Below, in pieces: positions 1-5,302 of a DNA stretch of 6,229 nucleotides. How positions within the stretch are numbered: the stretch's first letter is position 1; each line of letters opens with the position of its first letter. The notes beneath the pieces are model-generated. The model made no database searches, was not told where the DNA came from, and saw only the letters and a list, made by a program, of their open reading frames with translations. The translations under genes and the position numbers were made by a program. The stretch comes from Cellvibrionaceae bacterium (GTDB lineage: Bacteria; Pseudomonadota; Gammaproteobacteria; Pseudomonadales; Cellvibrionaceae), in the NCBI GenBank assembly GCA_030597965.1, contig JAUVQU010000139.1, positions 1 to 6,229 on the forward strand, written 5' to 3'.

Positions 1-538
1 CATCGCCAAAGGCGTTACCAGACAGCATGTCTTTAACCGCTTCTTCGGCTTGCTCTAAAGTTTCGGCAACGATTACACCTTTACCTGCGGCCAGGCCGTC
101 GGCCTTAACAACAATCGGCGCACCCATTTTTTGCAGGTAGGCCAGAGCGGGTCCAACTTCTGTGAAGTTTTCGTAAGCACCGGTAGGGATGTTGTGACGA
201 GCCAAAAAGTCTTTAGTGAAAGCTTTAGAGCCTTCCAGTTGTGCTGCGCCTTTTGAAGGGCCAAATGCGCGAAGGCCTTGCTCGGCAAAGTAATCGACCA
301 CACCTTCAACCAATGGCACTTCCGGGCCAACAATGGTCAGAGCACAATCATTCGCTTTAGCGAACGCGGCCAGCTTATCGAAATCCAGTACGTCGATGGC
401 AACGTTTTCCAACTTAGGCTCCAGCGCGATGCCGGCATTACCCGGCGCGACGAATACTTTTTCAACGTCGGCGTTTTGTGCTGTTTTCCAGCCCAAGGCG
501 TGCTCACGGCCGCCACTACCAATTATTAATACATTCAT
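1..538 (-). CDS. purD: Phosphoribosylamine-glycine ligase (GAR synthetase), N-terminal part
   Basis: This cytoplasmic enzyme joins glycine to 5-phosphoribosylamine using ATP, giving glycinamide ribonucleotide in de novo purine synthesis. The first 179 residues are visible from ATG 538; the frame is open to the window edge, so the gene continues leftwards (the family is about 430 residues). The N-terminal substrate domain begins MNVLIIGSGGREHALGWK, the family's glycine-rich start, followed by GPEVPLVEG (71-79) and the conserved FGPSKGAAQLEGSKAFTKDF (92-111). The ATP-grasp region has begun with VVKADGLAAGKGVIVAE (143-159), a nucleotide-binding loop. The start is fixed by this N-terminus; the upstream Shine-Dalgarno is weak (GAG about 8-10 nt before ATG). 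purH lies upstream on the same strand, but a 211-bp gap with a terminator-like hairpin separates them, so expression may not simply follow purH. The identification is secure; the partial state is due only to the window edge. Confidence 0.97.
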   Translation of the reverse strand, partial: MNVLIIGSGGREHALGWKTAQNADVEKVFVAPGNAGIALEPKLENVAIDVLDFDKLAAFAKANDCALTIVGPEVPLVEGVVDYFAEQGLRAFGPSKGAAQLEGSKAFTKDFLARHNIPTGAYENFTEVGPALAYLQKMGAPIVVKADGLAAGKGVIVAETLEQAEEAVKDMLSGNAFGD

Positions 539-570
539 GTTCTATCTCGTAACTCGAATTAGTGAATACG

Positions 571-594
571 AAAAAGGAGTGAAATATCACTCCT
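571..594 (-). terminator. Rho-independent terminator-like hairpin upstream of purD
   Basis: Positions 576-582 (GGAGTGA) pair perfectly with 587-593 (TCACTCC) around a 4-nt loop; the A-T pair 575/594 extends the stem to 8 bp. Read on the minus strand, the stem is followed by a run of T (575-571), the layout of an intrinsic terminator. The T-rich stretch at 597-603 on the other side makes it plausibly bidirectional. It ends about 33 nt before the purD start. It could end purH transcripts, reduce read-through into purD, or act as a leader attenuator if a purD promoter lies upstream. Only the structure is seen; the role is inferred. Confidence 0.6.
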
Positions 595-617
595 ATAATT
601 TTTCCTCTAAGAGAAAG

Positions 618-759
618 TAGGCACTGAAGAGAAATTGTAATTTTGTTGTGGTGGCAAGGCGGCACCACGCACAGGAAGGGCGTGTAGTGAACTACACAAC
701 CGACCGAGCATGGAGCCAACGCAGGCATCGCAACAAAAGTGCATTTCTATCAGTGTCTA
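618..759. repeat. Large imperfect palindrome (REP/MITE-like) between purH and purD
   Basis: An inverted repeat of about 140 bp is centred at 689.5. Matching arm segments from the centre outwards are: GTGTAGT (682-688) with ACTACAC (691-697); GGCACCA (661-667) with TGGAGCC (711-717), 6 of 7 bp; TTTTGTTG (641-648) with CAACAAAA (731-738), exact and sharing the same centre; AGAAAT (630-635) with ATTTCT (743-748), exact; TAGGCACTGA (618-627) with TCAGTGTCTA (750-759), 9 of 10. The outermost right arm is the last codons and TGA of purH. By my manual alignment about two thirds of arm positions pair. It codes for nothing convincing. It looks like a dispersed intergenic repeat (REP-pair or MITE type) or a long mRNA hairpin protecting or processing the purH 3' end. 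No target-site duplication was recognised. Membership of a repeat family cannot be shown from one copy. Confidence 0.6.
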
Positions 760-2342
760 AAGTGGCGCATGCCGGTGAAGACCATCGTCATGCCATGTTC
801 GTCGGCCGCCGCAATCACTTCTTCATCACGCATGGAGCCACCCGGCTGAATCACAGCTGAGATACCCACTTTGGCCGCGTTGTCGATGCCATCACGGAAC
901 GGGAAGAAAGCGTCAGATGCCATGACTGAACCAACCACTTCCAGGTCTGCATGTTCGGCTTTAATCGCAGCAATACGCGCAGAGTTAATACGGCTCATCT
1001 GGCCAGCGCCGACACCGATGGTGCGGCCGTCTTTGGCGTAGATGATGGCGTTGGATTTAACCATCTTCGCAACTTTCCAGGCGAACAGCAGTTCGTCCAT
1101 TTGTGCGTCGGTAGGCTGTATTTTGGTAACAACCTTAAGGTCATCTTTAGAAACCATGCCGTTGTCTTTTTCTTGAATCAGCAATCCGCCATTAACGCGT
1201 TTGTAGTCAAGAGAAGCTGGGCGATCCGCGTTTTGAGAGAGAGAATCCCACTTGCCGCACTCAAGCAGGCGAACGTTCTTCTTGGCAGAAACAACTTCGG
1301 CCGCTGCAGCAGAAACGCTTGGCGCAATGATCACTTCAGAGAATTGCTTATCGACGATCAGTTGTGCAGTCTCAGCATCCAGCTCGCGGTTGAAGGCGAT
1401 GATGCCACCAAAGGCAGATTCTGGATCAGTAGCAAACGCCAGTTCGTAAGCGGTTTTGATGTCGGTAGCGACAGCAACACCACAAGGGTTGGCGTGCTTA
1501 ACAATAACGCAGGCCGGTTGGTCGAACAGCTTAACGGTTTCCAGTGCGGAATCTGTGTCGGCTACGTTGTTGAAAGACAATTCCTTGCCCTGTAGCTGCT
1601 TGGCAGTTGAAACCGACGCATCAGTTGCGTCATCTTCCACATAGAAAGCGGCTTTCTGGTGTGGGTTCTCACCGTAACGCATGTCCTGTGTTTTTGTGTA
1701 CTGAACATTGTAGGTGTTGGCGAAATCGCGTTTTTCGTTCTCAGTGTTTCTTGCGCCGAAGTGGTTGGCGATCATGCCGTCGTACTGGCCTGTGTGCTCG
1801 AACGCTTTAACCATCAGGTCGTAACGGGTTGCGTAGCGGGTGGCACCGTCGTTGGCTTTCATTTCTGCAATTACAGTTGCGTAGTCAGCAGCGTTAACCA
1901 CGATGTTTACATCTTTGTGGTTTTTGGCAGCAGAGCGAACCATGGTTGGGCCGCCGATATCGATGTTTTCAATAGCGGTCGGTAGATCACAGTTAGGATC
2001 AGCGACGGTGGCTTTGAATGGGTAGAGGTTTACCACAACCATGTCGATTTGGGAGATACCATGCTCTTCCATTACGGCTTCGTCTTTACCTCGACGGCCG
2101 AGGATGCCGCCGTGAATTTTAGGGTGCAGTGTTTTTACACGGCCATCCATCATTTCTGGGAAGCCGGTGTAGTCTGAAACTTCAATGGCGGGTACGCCAT
2201 TGTCTGTCAGGAGGCGGAAGGTGCCGCCAGTGGACAGGATTTCTACACCGAGAGCGTCTAGCTCTTTGGCGAATTCAACGATACCGGTTTTGTCGGATAC
2301 GCTGACAAGTGCGCGCTTAACTTTAACTAGTTGGTTACTCAT
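750..2342 (-). CDS. purH: Bifunctional AICAR formyltransferase / IMP cyclohydrolase
   Basis: This cytoplasmic enzyme carries out the last two steps of de novo purine synthesis: formylation of AICAR with 10-formyl-tetrahydrofolate to FAICAR, then ring closure to IMP. The protein has 530 residues, close to the usual length (529 in E. coli), and is intact. The N-terminal MGS-like cyclohydrolase domain (about 9-150) shows RALVSVSDKTG (10-20), STGGT (37-41), GRVKTLHPKIHGGIL (67-81) and NLYPF (105-109). The C-terminal transformylase domain (about 160-530) shows RYGENPHQKAAFY (222-234), the catalytic Lys-His pair in VKHANPCG (281-288), DPESAFGGIIAFN (306-318), GQMSRINSA (447-455) and SDAFFPFRDGID (476-487), ending in the family's MRHFRH. 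ATG 2342 gives the expected N-terminus MSNQLVKVKRALVS; no strong Shine-Dalgarno lies close to it (AAGAGA is about 11-16 nt away). It lies 81 bp after fis, from which read-through is plausible. Palindromes flank it on both sides. Confidence 0.98.
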   Translation of the reverse strand: MSNQLVKVKRALVSVSDKTGIVEFAKELDALGVEILSTGGTFRLLTDNGVPAIEVSDYTGFPEMMDGRVKTLHPKIHGGILGRRGKDEAVMEEHGISQIDMVVVNLYPFKATVADPNCDLPTAIENIDIGGPTMVRSAAKNHKDVNIVVNAADYATVIAEMKANDGATRYATRYDLMVKAFEHTGQYDGMIANHFGARNTENEKRDFANTYNVQYTKTQDMRYGENPHQKAAFYVEDDATDASVSTAKQLQGKELSFNNVADTDSALETVKLFDQPACVIVKHANPCGVAVATDIKTAYELAFATDPESAFGGIIAFNRELDAETAQLIVDKQFSEVIIAPSVSAAAAEVVSAKKNVRLLECGKWDSLSQNADRPASLDYKRVNGGLLIQEKDNGMVSKDDLKVVTKIQPTDAQMDELLFAWKVAKMVKSNAIIYAKDGRTIGVGAGQMSRINSARIAAIKAEHADLEVVGSVMASDAFFPFRDGIDNAAKVGISAVIQPGGSMRDEEVIAAADEHGMTMVFTGMRHFRH

Positions 2343-2388
2343 GTTGGAGTAGTTCTCTTATCAGTAAGTGACGATTGAAAAGATAAAT

Positions 2389-2426
2389 TAAGGTGCTCTA
2401 AAAATGCATTTTTTAGATGTACCTTA
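2389..2426. repeat. AT-rich palindrome at the fis 3' end
   Basis: A near-perfect dyad has TAAGGTGCTCTAAAAATGCA (2389-2408) as left arm. The right arm, read on the minus strand from 2426, is TAAGGTACATCTAAAAAATG followed by CA. The arms differ by one substitution and two single-base insertions and meet at a central TGCA. The first three bases of the minus-strand arm are the fis stop codon TAA. In RNA it would form a long A/U-rich hairpin directly at the end of the fis reading frame. It lacks the GC-rich stem followed by a T run of a standard terminator, so it may instead stabilise or process mRNA between fis and purH, or be an operator. The dyad is seen; the role is inferred. Confidence 0.5.
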
Positions 2427-2735
2427 TAGTAAGTCGTACTGCTTTAGCTTCTTGCGTAACGTACCGCGATTAAGTCCCAGCACCTGTGAAGCTTTGGTCT
2501 GGTTGTGGCGGGTGTACTTCATGACGATTTCAAGCATCGGTGCTTCTACTTCAGCCATAACTAATTCATACACGTCGGTTACAGACTGCCCGTCTAAGTG
2601 CTTAAAGTAGTTCTCCATGGCCTGCTCAACACAGTCGCGTAAAGACTGGTTAGGGTTTTGTACAGGGGCCTGTTCTTCGATAGGTGAAGTCAGTTTGATG
2701 GGGGCTTCCGCCATTAGTGTTGCCGATGTATTCAT
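2424..2735 (-). CDS. fis: DNA-binding protein Fis (factor for inversion stimulation)
   Basis: Fis is a small homodimeric nucleoid protein that bends DNA, activates rRNA and tRNA promoters during rapid growth and assists site-specific recombinases. This one has 103 residues (98 in E. coli). The first 28 or so residues are variable; the conserved core starts at SLRDCVEQAMENYFKHLDGQ (31-50), then DVYELVMAEVEAPMLEIVM (54-72), the dimerisation helices. The C-terminal helix-turn-helix is NQTKASQVLGLNRGTLRKKL (78-97), with NRGTLRKKLK almost identical to the enterobacterial protein. ATG 2735 overlaps the dusB stop in an ATGA arrangement, and AGAGGA (2745-2750) sits 9 nt upstream as Shine-Dalgarno, so the start is well supported and translation is likely coupled to dusB. 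The dusB-fis pair is a conserved arrangement in gammaproteobacteria, transcribed in E. coli from a growth-rate-controlled promoter before dusB. Its stop codon lies inside a palindrome. Confidence 0.97.
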   Translation of the reverse strand: MNTSATLMAEAPIKLTSPIEEQAPVQNPNQSLRDCVEQAMENYFKHLDGQSVTDVYELVMAEVEAPMLEIVMKYTRHNQTKASQVLGLNRGTLRKKLKQYDLL

Positions 2736-3721
2736 GCCGCTTGTTCCTCTGTTGTTATCAGTTGTTCAAAATATCTTTGAACACTGGCATGTTGGTCTTG
2801 AGTATTGTTGATTTGGTTAAAGTCCTTGCGGAACGCTTCACTGTTGGGGAGCGTCTTTAAGTACCAGCCCACATGCTTGCGTGCGATGCGGGTTCCCATA
2901 AAGTCACCATAAAACTGGTGGAGTTCGCACAGGTGTGTGGACAAAATTGTTTGTACTTCTTCCAGCGAGGGCTCGGGCAGCTGTTGTCCCGTACGCAGGT
3001 AGTGGTCTATCTCGCGGAATATCCATGGTCGCCCTTGGGCGGCGCGCCCAATCATAATGGCCGCTGCGCCTGTGTGGTCTAACACCTGCTTCGCTTTTAG
3101 GGGTGAATCTATATCACCATTGGCCATCACCGGGATGTCAATACTCCCGACTATTTGCGCGATGGTGTCGTACTCCGCACTGCCCTTGTAGGCGTCGGCG
3201 CGAGTGCGGCCGTGTACGGCGAGGGCGGCAATCCCCGCGTCCTCTGCCATGCGGGCGATAGTCACGCCATTGCGATTGTTAGTGTCCCAGCCGGTTCGAA
3301 TCTTTAGCGTAACCGGTACATCAACGGCATCCACTACCGCGTTGAGAATCTCATTAACCAGTGGCTCATCTTTCATGAGGGCTGAACCGGCTGCTTTTTT
3401 ACAGACTTTCTTGGCTGGGCACCCCATGTTGATATCAATCAGCTGTGCGCCACGCTCAACGTTCATCTGTGCGGCGGCGGCCATCATCTCTGGATCGCTG
3501 CCAGCAATTTGTACCGAGCGAGGCTCCGCCTCACCCCGGTGAATCATGCGGGTCTGGGATTTACGGCTGTTCCACAGGCTGCTGTCAGATGTCACCATTT
3601 CCGATACGACAAGACCTGCGCCAAGCTCACGACAAAGCTGCCGAAAGGGGCGGTCAGTTACGCCAGCCATAGGGGCAAGCACAAGTTGATTGTCGATAGA
3701 GTGGGAGCCTATGCGAAACAA
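2732..3721 (-). CDS. dusB: tRNA-dihydrouridine synthase B
   Basis: This flavin-dependent enzyme reduces specific uridines in the tRNA D-loop to dihydrouridine using FMN and NADPH, in the cytoplasm. From the start chosen here it has 329 residues (321 in E. coli). The TIM-barrel domain shows VLAPMAGVTDRPF (14-26, FMN-binding), QIAGSDPE (71-78), DINMGCPAKKVCKKAAGSAL (96-115) with the likely catalytic Cys101 in GCP, KIRTGW (140-145), VHGRTR (169-174), MANGDI (199-204) and IGRAAQGRPWIF (224-235, phosphate-binding); the C-terminal helical domain includes GTRIARKHVGWYL (276-288). Start choice: the frame is open upstream to GTG 3847, which would add 42 residues unlike the family and has no ribosome site. 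TTG 3721 is preceded by AAGGA (3729-3733) at 7 nt and yields MFRIGSHSIDNQLVLAPMAG, aligning with the E. coli N-terminus. GTG 3739 is a weaker alternative. It overlaps fis by 4 bp. The function is secure; the exact start is moderately so. Confidence 0.93.
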   Translation of the reverse strand: MFRIGSHSIDNQLVLAPMAGVTDRPFRQLCRELGAGLVVSEMVTSDSSLWNSRKSQTRMIHRGEAEPRSVQIAGSDPEMMAAAAQMNVERGAQLIDINMGCPAKKVCKKAAGSALMKDEPLVNEILNAVVDAVDVPVTLKIRTGWDTNNRNGVTIARMAEDAGIAALAVHGRTRADAYKGSAEYDTIAQIVGSIDIPVMANGDIDSPLKAKQVLDHTGAAAIMIGRAAQGRPWIFREIDHYLRTGQQLPEPSLEEVQTILSTHLCELHQFYGDFMGTRIARKHVGWYLKTLPNSEAFRKDFNQINNTQDQHASVQRYFEQLITTEEQAA

Positions 3722-3728
3722 GGTCTCG

Positions 3729-3733
3729 TCCTT
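3729..3733 (-). promoter_or_regulatory. Shine-Dalgarno that decides the dusB start
   Basis: On the minus strand AAGGA stands 7 nt before TTG 3721. No comparable motif precedes the alternative starts GTG 3739 or GTG 3847. Together with the family N-terminus this supports initiation at TTG, and leaves 3722-3926 as a non-coding regulatory gap. Confidence 0.55.
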
Positions 3734-3806
3734 AATCACTAATGGTTGATTGACTTCGTAATGAGCGCCCAAAAAAGCGTTATGCGGCGTCCAAAAAAGG
3801 CTGGCT

Positions 3807-3836
3807 ATAATACCTGCGAAGGGGGGATCAGGGGAA
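3807..3836 (-). promoter_or_regulatory. Candidate promoter for dusB-fis
   Basis: On the minus strand TATTAT (3812-3807) is a good -10 candidate, followed by the GC-rich AGCCAGCC. A GC-rich discriminator is typical of stringently controlled promoters such as that of dusB-fis in E. coli. The -35 is poor: TTCCCC (3836-3831) at an 18-bp spacing matches 3 of 6 consensus bases. Transcription would start near 3800, giving a leader of about 80 nt before TTG 3721, and would place the alternative GTG 3847 upstream of the transcript. The same bases read TATAAT on the plus strand, but no -35 is seen there. A perfect TTGACA lies farther upstream (3899-3894, minus strand) but has only poor -10 matches (3 of 6) at 17-18 bp spacing. 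Inference only. Confidence 0.3.
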
Positions 3837-3854
3837 GCAGAAAACACACAGATT

Positions 3855-3869
3855 GACGAAATATTAAAC
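3855..3869 (-). promoter_or_regulatory. Possible Fis binding site upstream of dusB-fis
   Basis: The minus-strand 15-mer GTTTAATATTTCGTC fits the degenerate Fis core (G at position 1, C at position 15, pyrimidine then AA, AT-rich centre, TT) at 13 of 15 positions by eye; the mismatches are at positions 12 and 13. It is centred about 60 bp upstream of the start predicted from the TATTAT box. Fis is known to autoregulate its operon in E. coli. The Fis consensus is loose and this gap is AT-rich, so a chance match is quite possible. Confidence 0.25.
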
Positions 3870-3926
3870 GATAAATTACGGTCTTCTAAAAAATGTCAAG
3901 ACTTGGAACACGTAAAAGGTGGGAAA

Positions 3927-5135
3927 TTACTCACTGGGGATATGAATATTGTAATTAACGGCGTTGGCCCCTGGGTCTACGATTTCCAGGGAGACATGTA
4001 CCGGTTGGTTTTTGGGGATTTTATTGGCGCCGGCCATCTCGCCGCCCAGGTATTCATCGGGGGTGAAGCGGCGGCTGGCAACAGCCTGTCCTTGCAGATC
4101 GCTAAAACTCAAGATGAGGTCGGGGAACGACTGAGTGAAAGGCGCGGTGTTCAGCAGGATGCAGTCGATCATTAAGGCGCCGCTCTTTCTTGGGTGACTA
4201 CGTACGACAAGGTTGTAGGCTTTAATGCGTGAAGGGTCTTCTATGCTGGGCAGTTTACAGCCCAGTAGCGGGCAGAGCTCGCTGTAGATGCCACGGTAGG
4301 GTTCCATACGGCTGAGATCATTAAATTTGTAATAACCTATTTGGGCAGCCAAGGCAGTGGCGGACAGAAGGCAAAGTAAAAACCAGGCTAGCTTTTTAAG
4401 TAAGGCGTAGGGGTCTTCACTGTGCATTTCCACGGGCGCGGCATGAATGGCTTGAATGAGCTGGGCCATATCTTCCGCGTATTCATCGTCGCTCAGCTGG
4501 GCTGGGTCTTCCTTGCTATAAAGGGCAGATAAATCCTTCAGTTCTGTGTCATTGTCTTCTTCGGAGGCATTGAGCTGCTCAATATCACTGGCTTGGGCCT
4601 GAGGATCAGTGGACTTATCTTCTTGACGATAGTGGGCTTCTGGCGATGCCTCTTCATCTTCCATCAGTTCAAGCGCCCAGGACTCATCGCTGGGGTTGTC
4701 TTCAAATTTATCTTTAGCGTTGTTTGGTCGTTCAAATAAACTGCTGTGATTGGAGTTACCACCCAGCTCGCTAGAGAGCACCCCTAAGGATTCGGGTTTA
4801 TCTATACCATCACTGATTTGAGCGTCGTCTTTATCAGTCAATTCATTGGCAGTTGGCACGCTTTCACTGTCAGCAGCCTCTTCATTTGCGCCGTCTTCAA
4901 TATTGTAATCTGGTATTTCAATATCAAATGATGGTGCTGCTGTCTCAGGCTGAAGTTCTTCGGGCTCGTAGGCTGAGGACAGATCTTCATCCTGTGAGCC
5001 CAATAAGTAGAGCGTGGCATTAAAAACTTGCAGGCACGAGCCGCACCGCACCGCACCGCGGGCGCTATCGAGCTGAGTGTCGGTTACTCGAAATGACGTG
5101 TCGCAATGTGGGCAGCACGTAATCTGGTCGGCCAT
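3927..5135 (-). CDS. Zinc-ribbon, single-pass membrane protein with C-terminal DUF3426 domain
   Basis: A 402-residue protein of unknown function. The N-terminus is an MJ0042-type zinc ribbon: CPHC (8-11) and CGSC (31-34) form the two metal knuckles, within the typical CPHCDTSFRVTDTQLDSARG and VRCGSCLQVFNA. Residues about 45-245 form a long, strongly acidic, low-complexity linker rich in Glu, Asp, Ser and Asn, probably disordered. A single membrane helix follows (about 249-268, WFLLCLLSATALAAQ at its core), preceded by lysines (KK, 247-248). The C-terminal domain (about 275-400) matches the DUF3426 pattern, with CPLLGCKLP (288-296), LVVRSHP (309-315), an LNTAPFTQSFPDLILSF stretch (328-344) and FTPDEYL (357-363). 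Positive charges on the N-terminal side suggest ribbon and linker inside, DUF3426 in the periplasm. ATG 5135 directly precedes the ribbon, with AAGGA 11 nt upstream. Its place between prmA and dusB is conserved in Pseudomonas, but its role is not known. Confidence 0.88.
   Translation of the reverse strand: MADQITCCPHCDTSFRVTDTQLDSARGAVRCGSCLQVFNATLYLLGSQDEDLSSAYEPEELQPETAAPSFDIEIPDYNIEDGANEEAADSESVPTANELTDKDDAQISDGIDKPESLGVLSSELGGNSNHSSLFERPNNAKDKFEDNPSDESWALELMEDEEASPEAHYRQEDKSTDPQAQASDIEQLNASEEDNDTELKDLSALYSKEDPAQLSDDEYAEDMAQLIQAIHAAPVEMHSEDPYALLKKLAWFLLCLLSATALAAQIGYYKFNDLSRMEPYRGIYSELCPLLGCKLPSIEDPSRIKAYNLVVRSHPRKSGALMIDCILLNTAPFTQSFPDLILSFSDLQGQAVASRRFTPDEYLGGEMAGANKIPKNQPVHVSLEIVDPGANAVNYNIHIPSE
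5041..5060. repeat. Pentanucleotide tandem repeat inside the zinc ribbon
   Basis: Three CCGCA units and a final CCGCG run without interruption. They encode the region around GAVRCGSC, which carries the second metal-binding knuckle. Because the unit is 5 bp, loss or gain of a copy would shift the reading frame. With only four units this is most likely a by-product of codon choice. Confidence 0.5.
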
Positions 5136-5213
5136 CTGCGTCTGAATCCTTATCGCTTCTAATGTCTGTTGTTTGTAATGTTAGGGCCGTTCCGTGACGA
5201 CGCTTTTGTGTTT

Positions 5214-5250
5214 GCGCTAGAGTTTAGCGCGATTGGCCTAGGGGGGTAAA
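5214..5250 (-). promoter_or_regulatory. Candidate promoter with overlapping dyad before the zinc-ribbon gene
   Basis: On the minus strand TTTACC (5250-5245) and TAAACT (5226-5221), 18 bp apart, each match 4 of 6 bases of the sigma-70 boxes. A perfect 6-bp dyad, GCGCTA (5214-5219) and TAGCGC (5225-5230) around 5 nt, overlaps the -10 box and could be a repressor site or a small hairpin. The rest of the 167-bp gap between prmA and this gene (5136-5302) shows no clear terminator or small gene. Weak evidence. Confidence 0.25.
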
Positions 5251-5302
5251 TCCTGAGGCTCGCTTTACGTTAGCCGGGTCACATCACTGGGTCTATTAGG
5301 GC

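Noticed and set aside
516..728. Minus-strand open frame of 70 codons in the purH-purD gap
   Set aside because: It covers the palindrome and terminator hairpin and overlaps the purD start out of frame; no Shine-Dalgarno or domain, so it is better explained by the repeat.
539..749. Purine riboswitch or PurR operator before purD
   Set aside because: No purine-riboswitch-like junction and no ACGCAAACGTTTGCGT-like operator was seen; the structure is explained by the palindrome and the terminator-like hairpin.
648..860. Plus-strand open frame spanning the palindrome and the purH 3' end
   Set aside because: It reads through the inverted repeat and the antisense of conserved purH codons; no plausible protein features.
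951..1595. 214-residue open frame on the plus strand antisense to purH
   Set aside because: It lies wholly inside the clear purH frame, has no recognisable domain or ribosome site and the composition of an antisense shadow.
3806..3811. Perfect TATAAT on the plus strand as a divergent promoter
   Set aside because: No matching -35 at a normal distance and no plus-strand gene downstream; its complement fits better as the minus-strand -10 for dusB-fis.
3903..4175. Plus-strand open frame over the 3' end of the zinc-ribbon gene
   Set aside because: Antisense to conserved DUF3426 codons, with no independent support.
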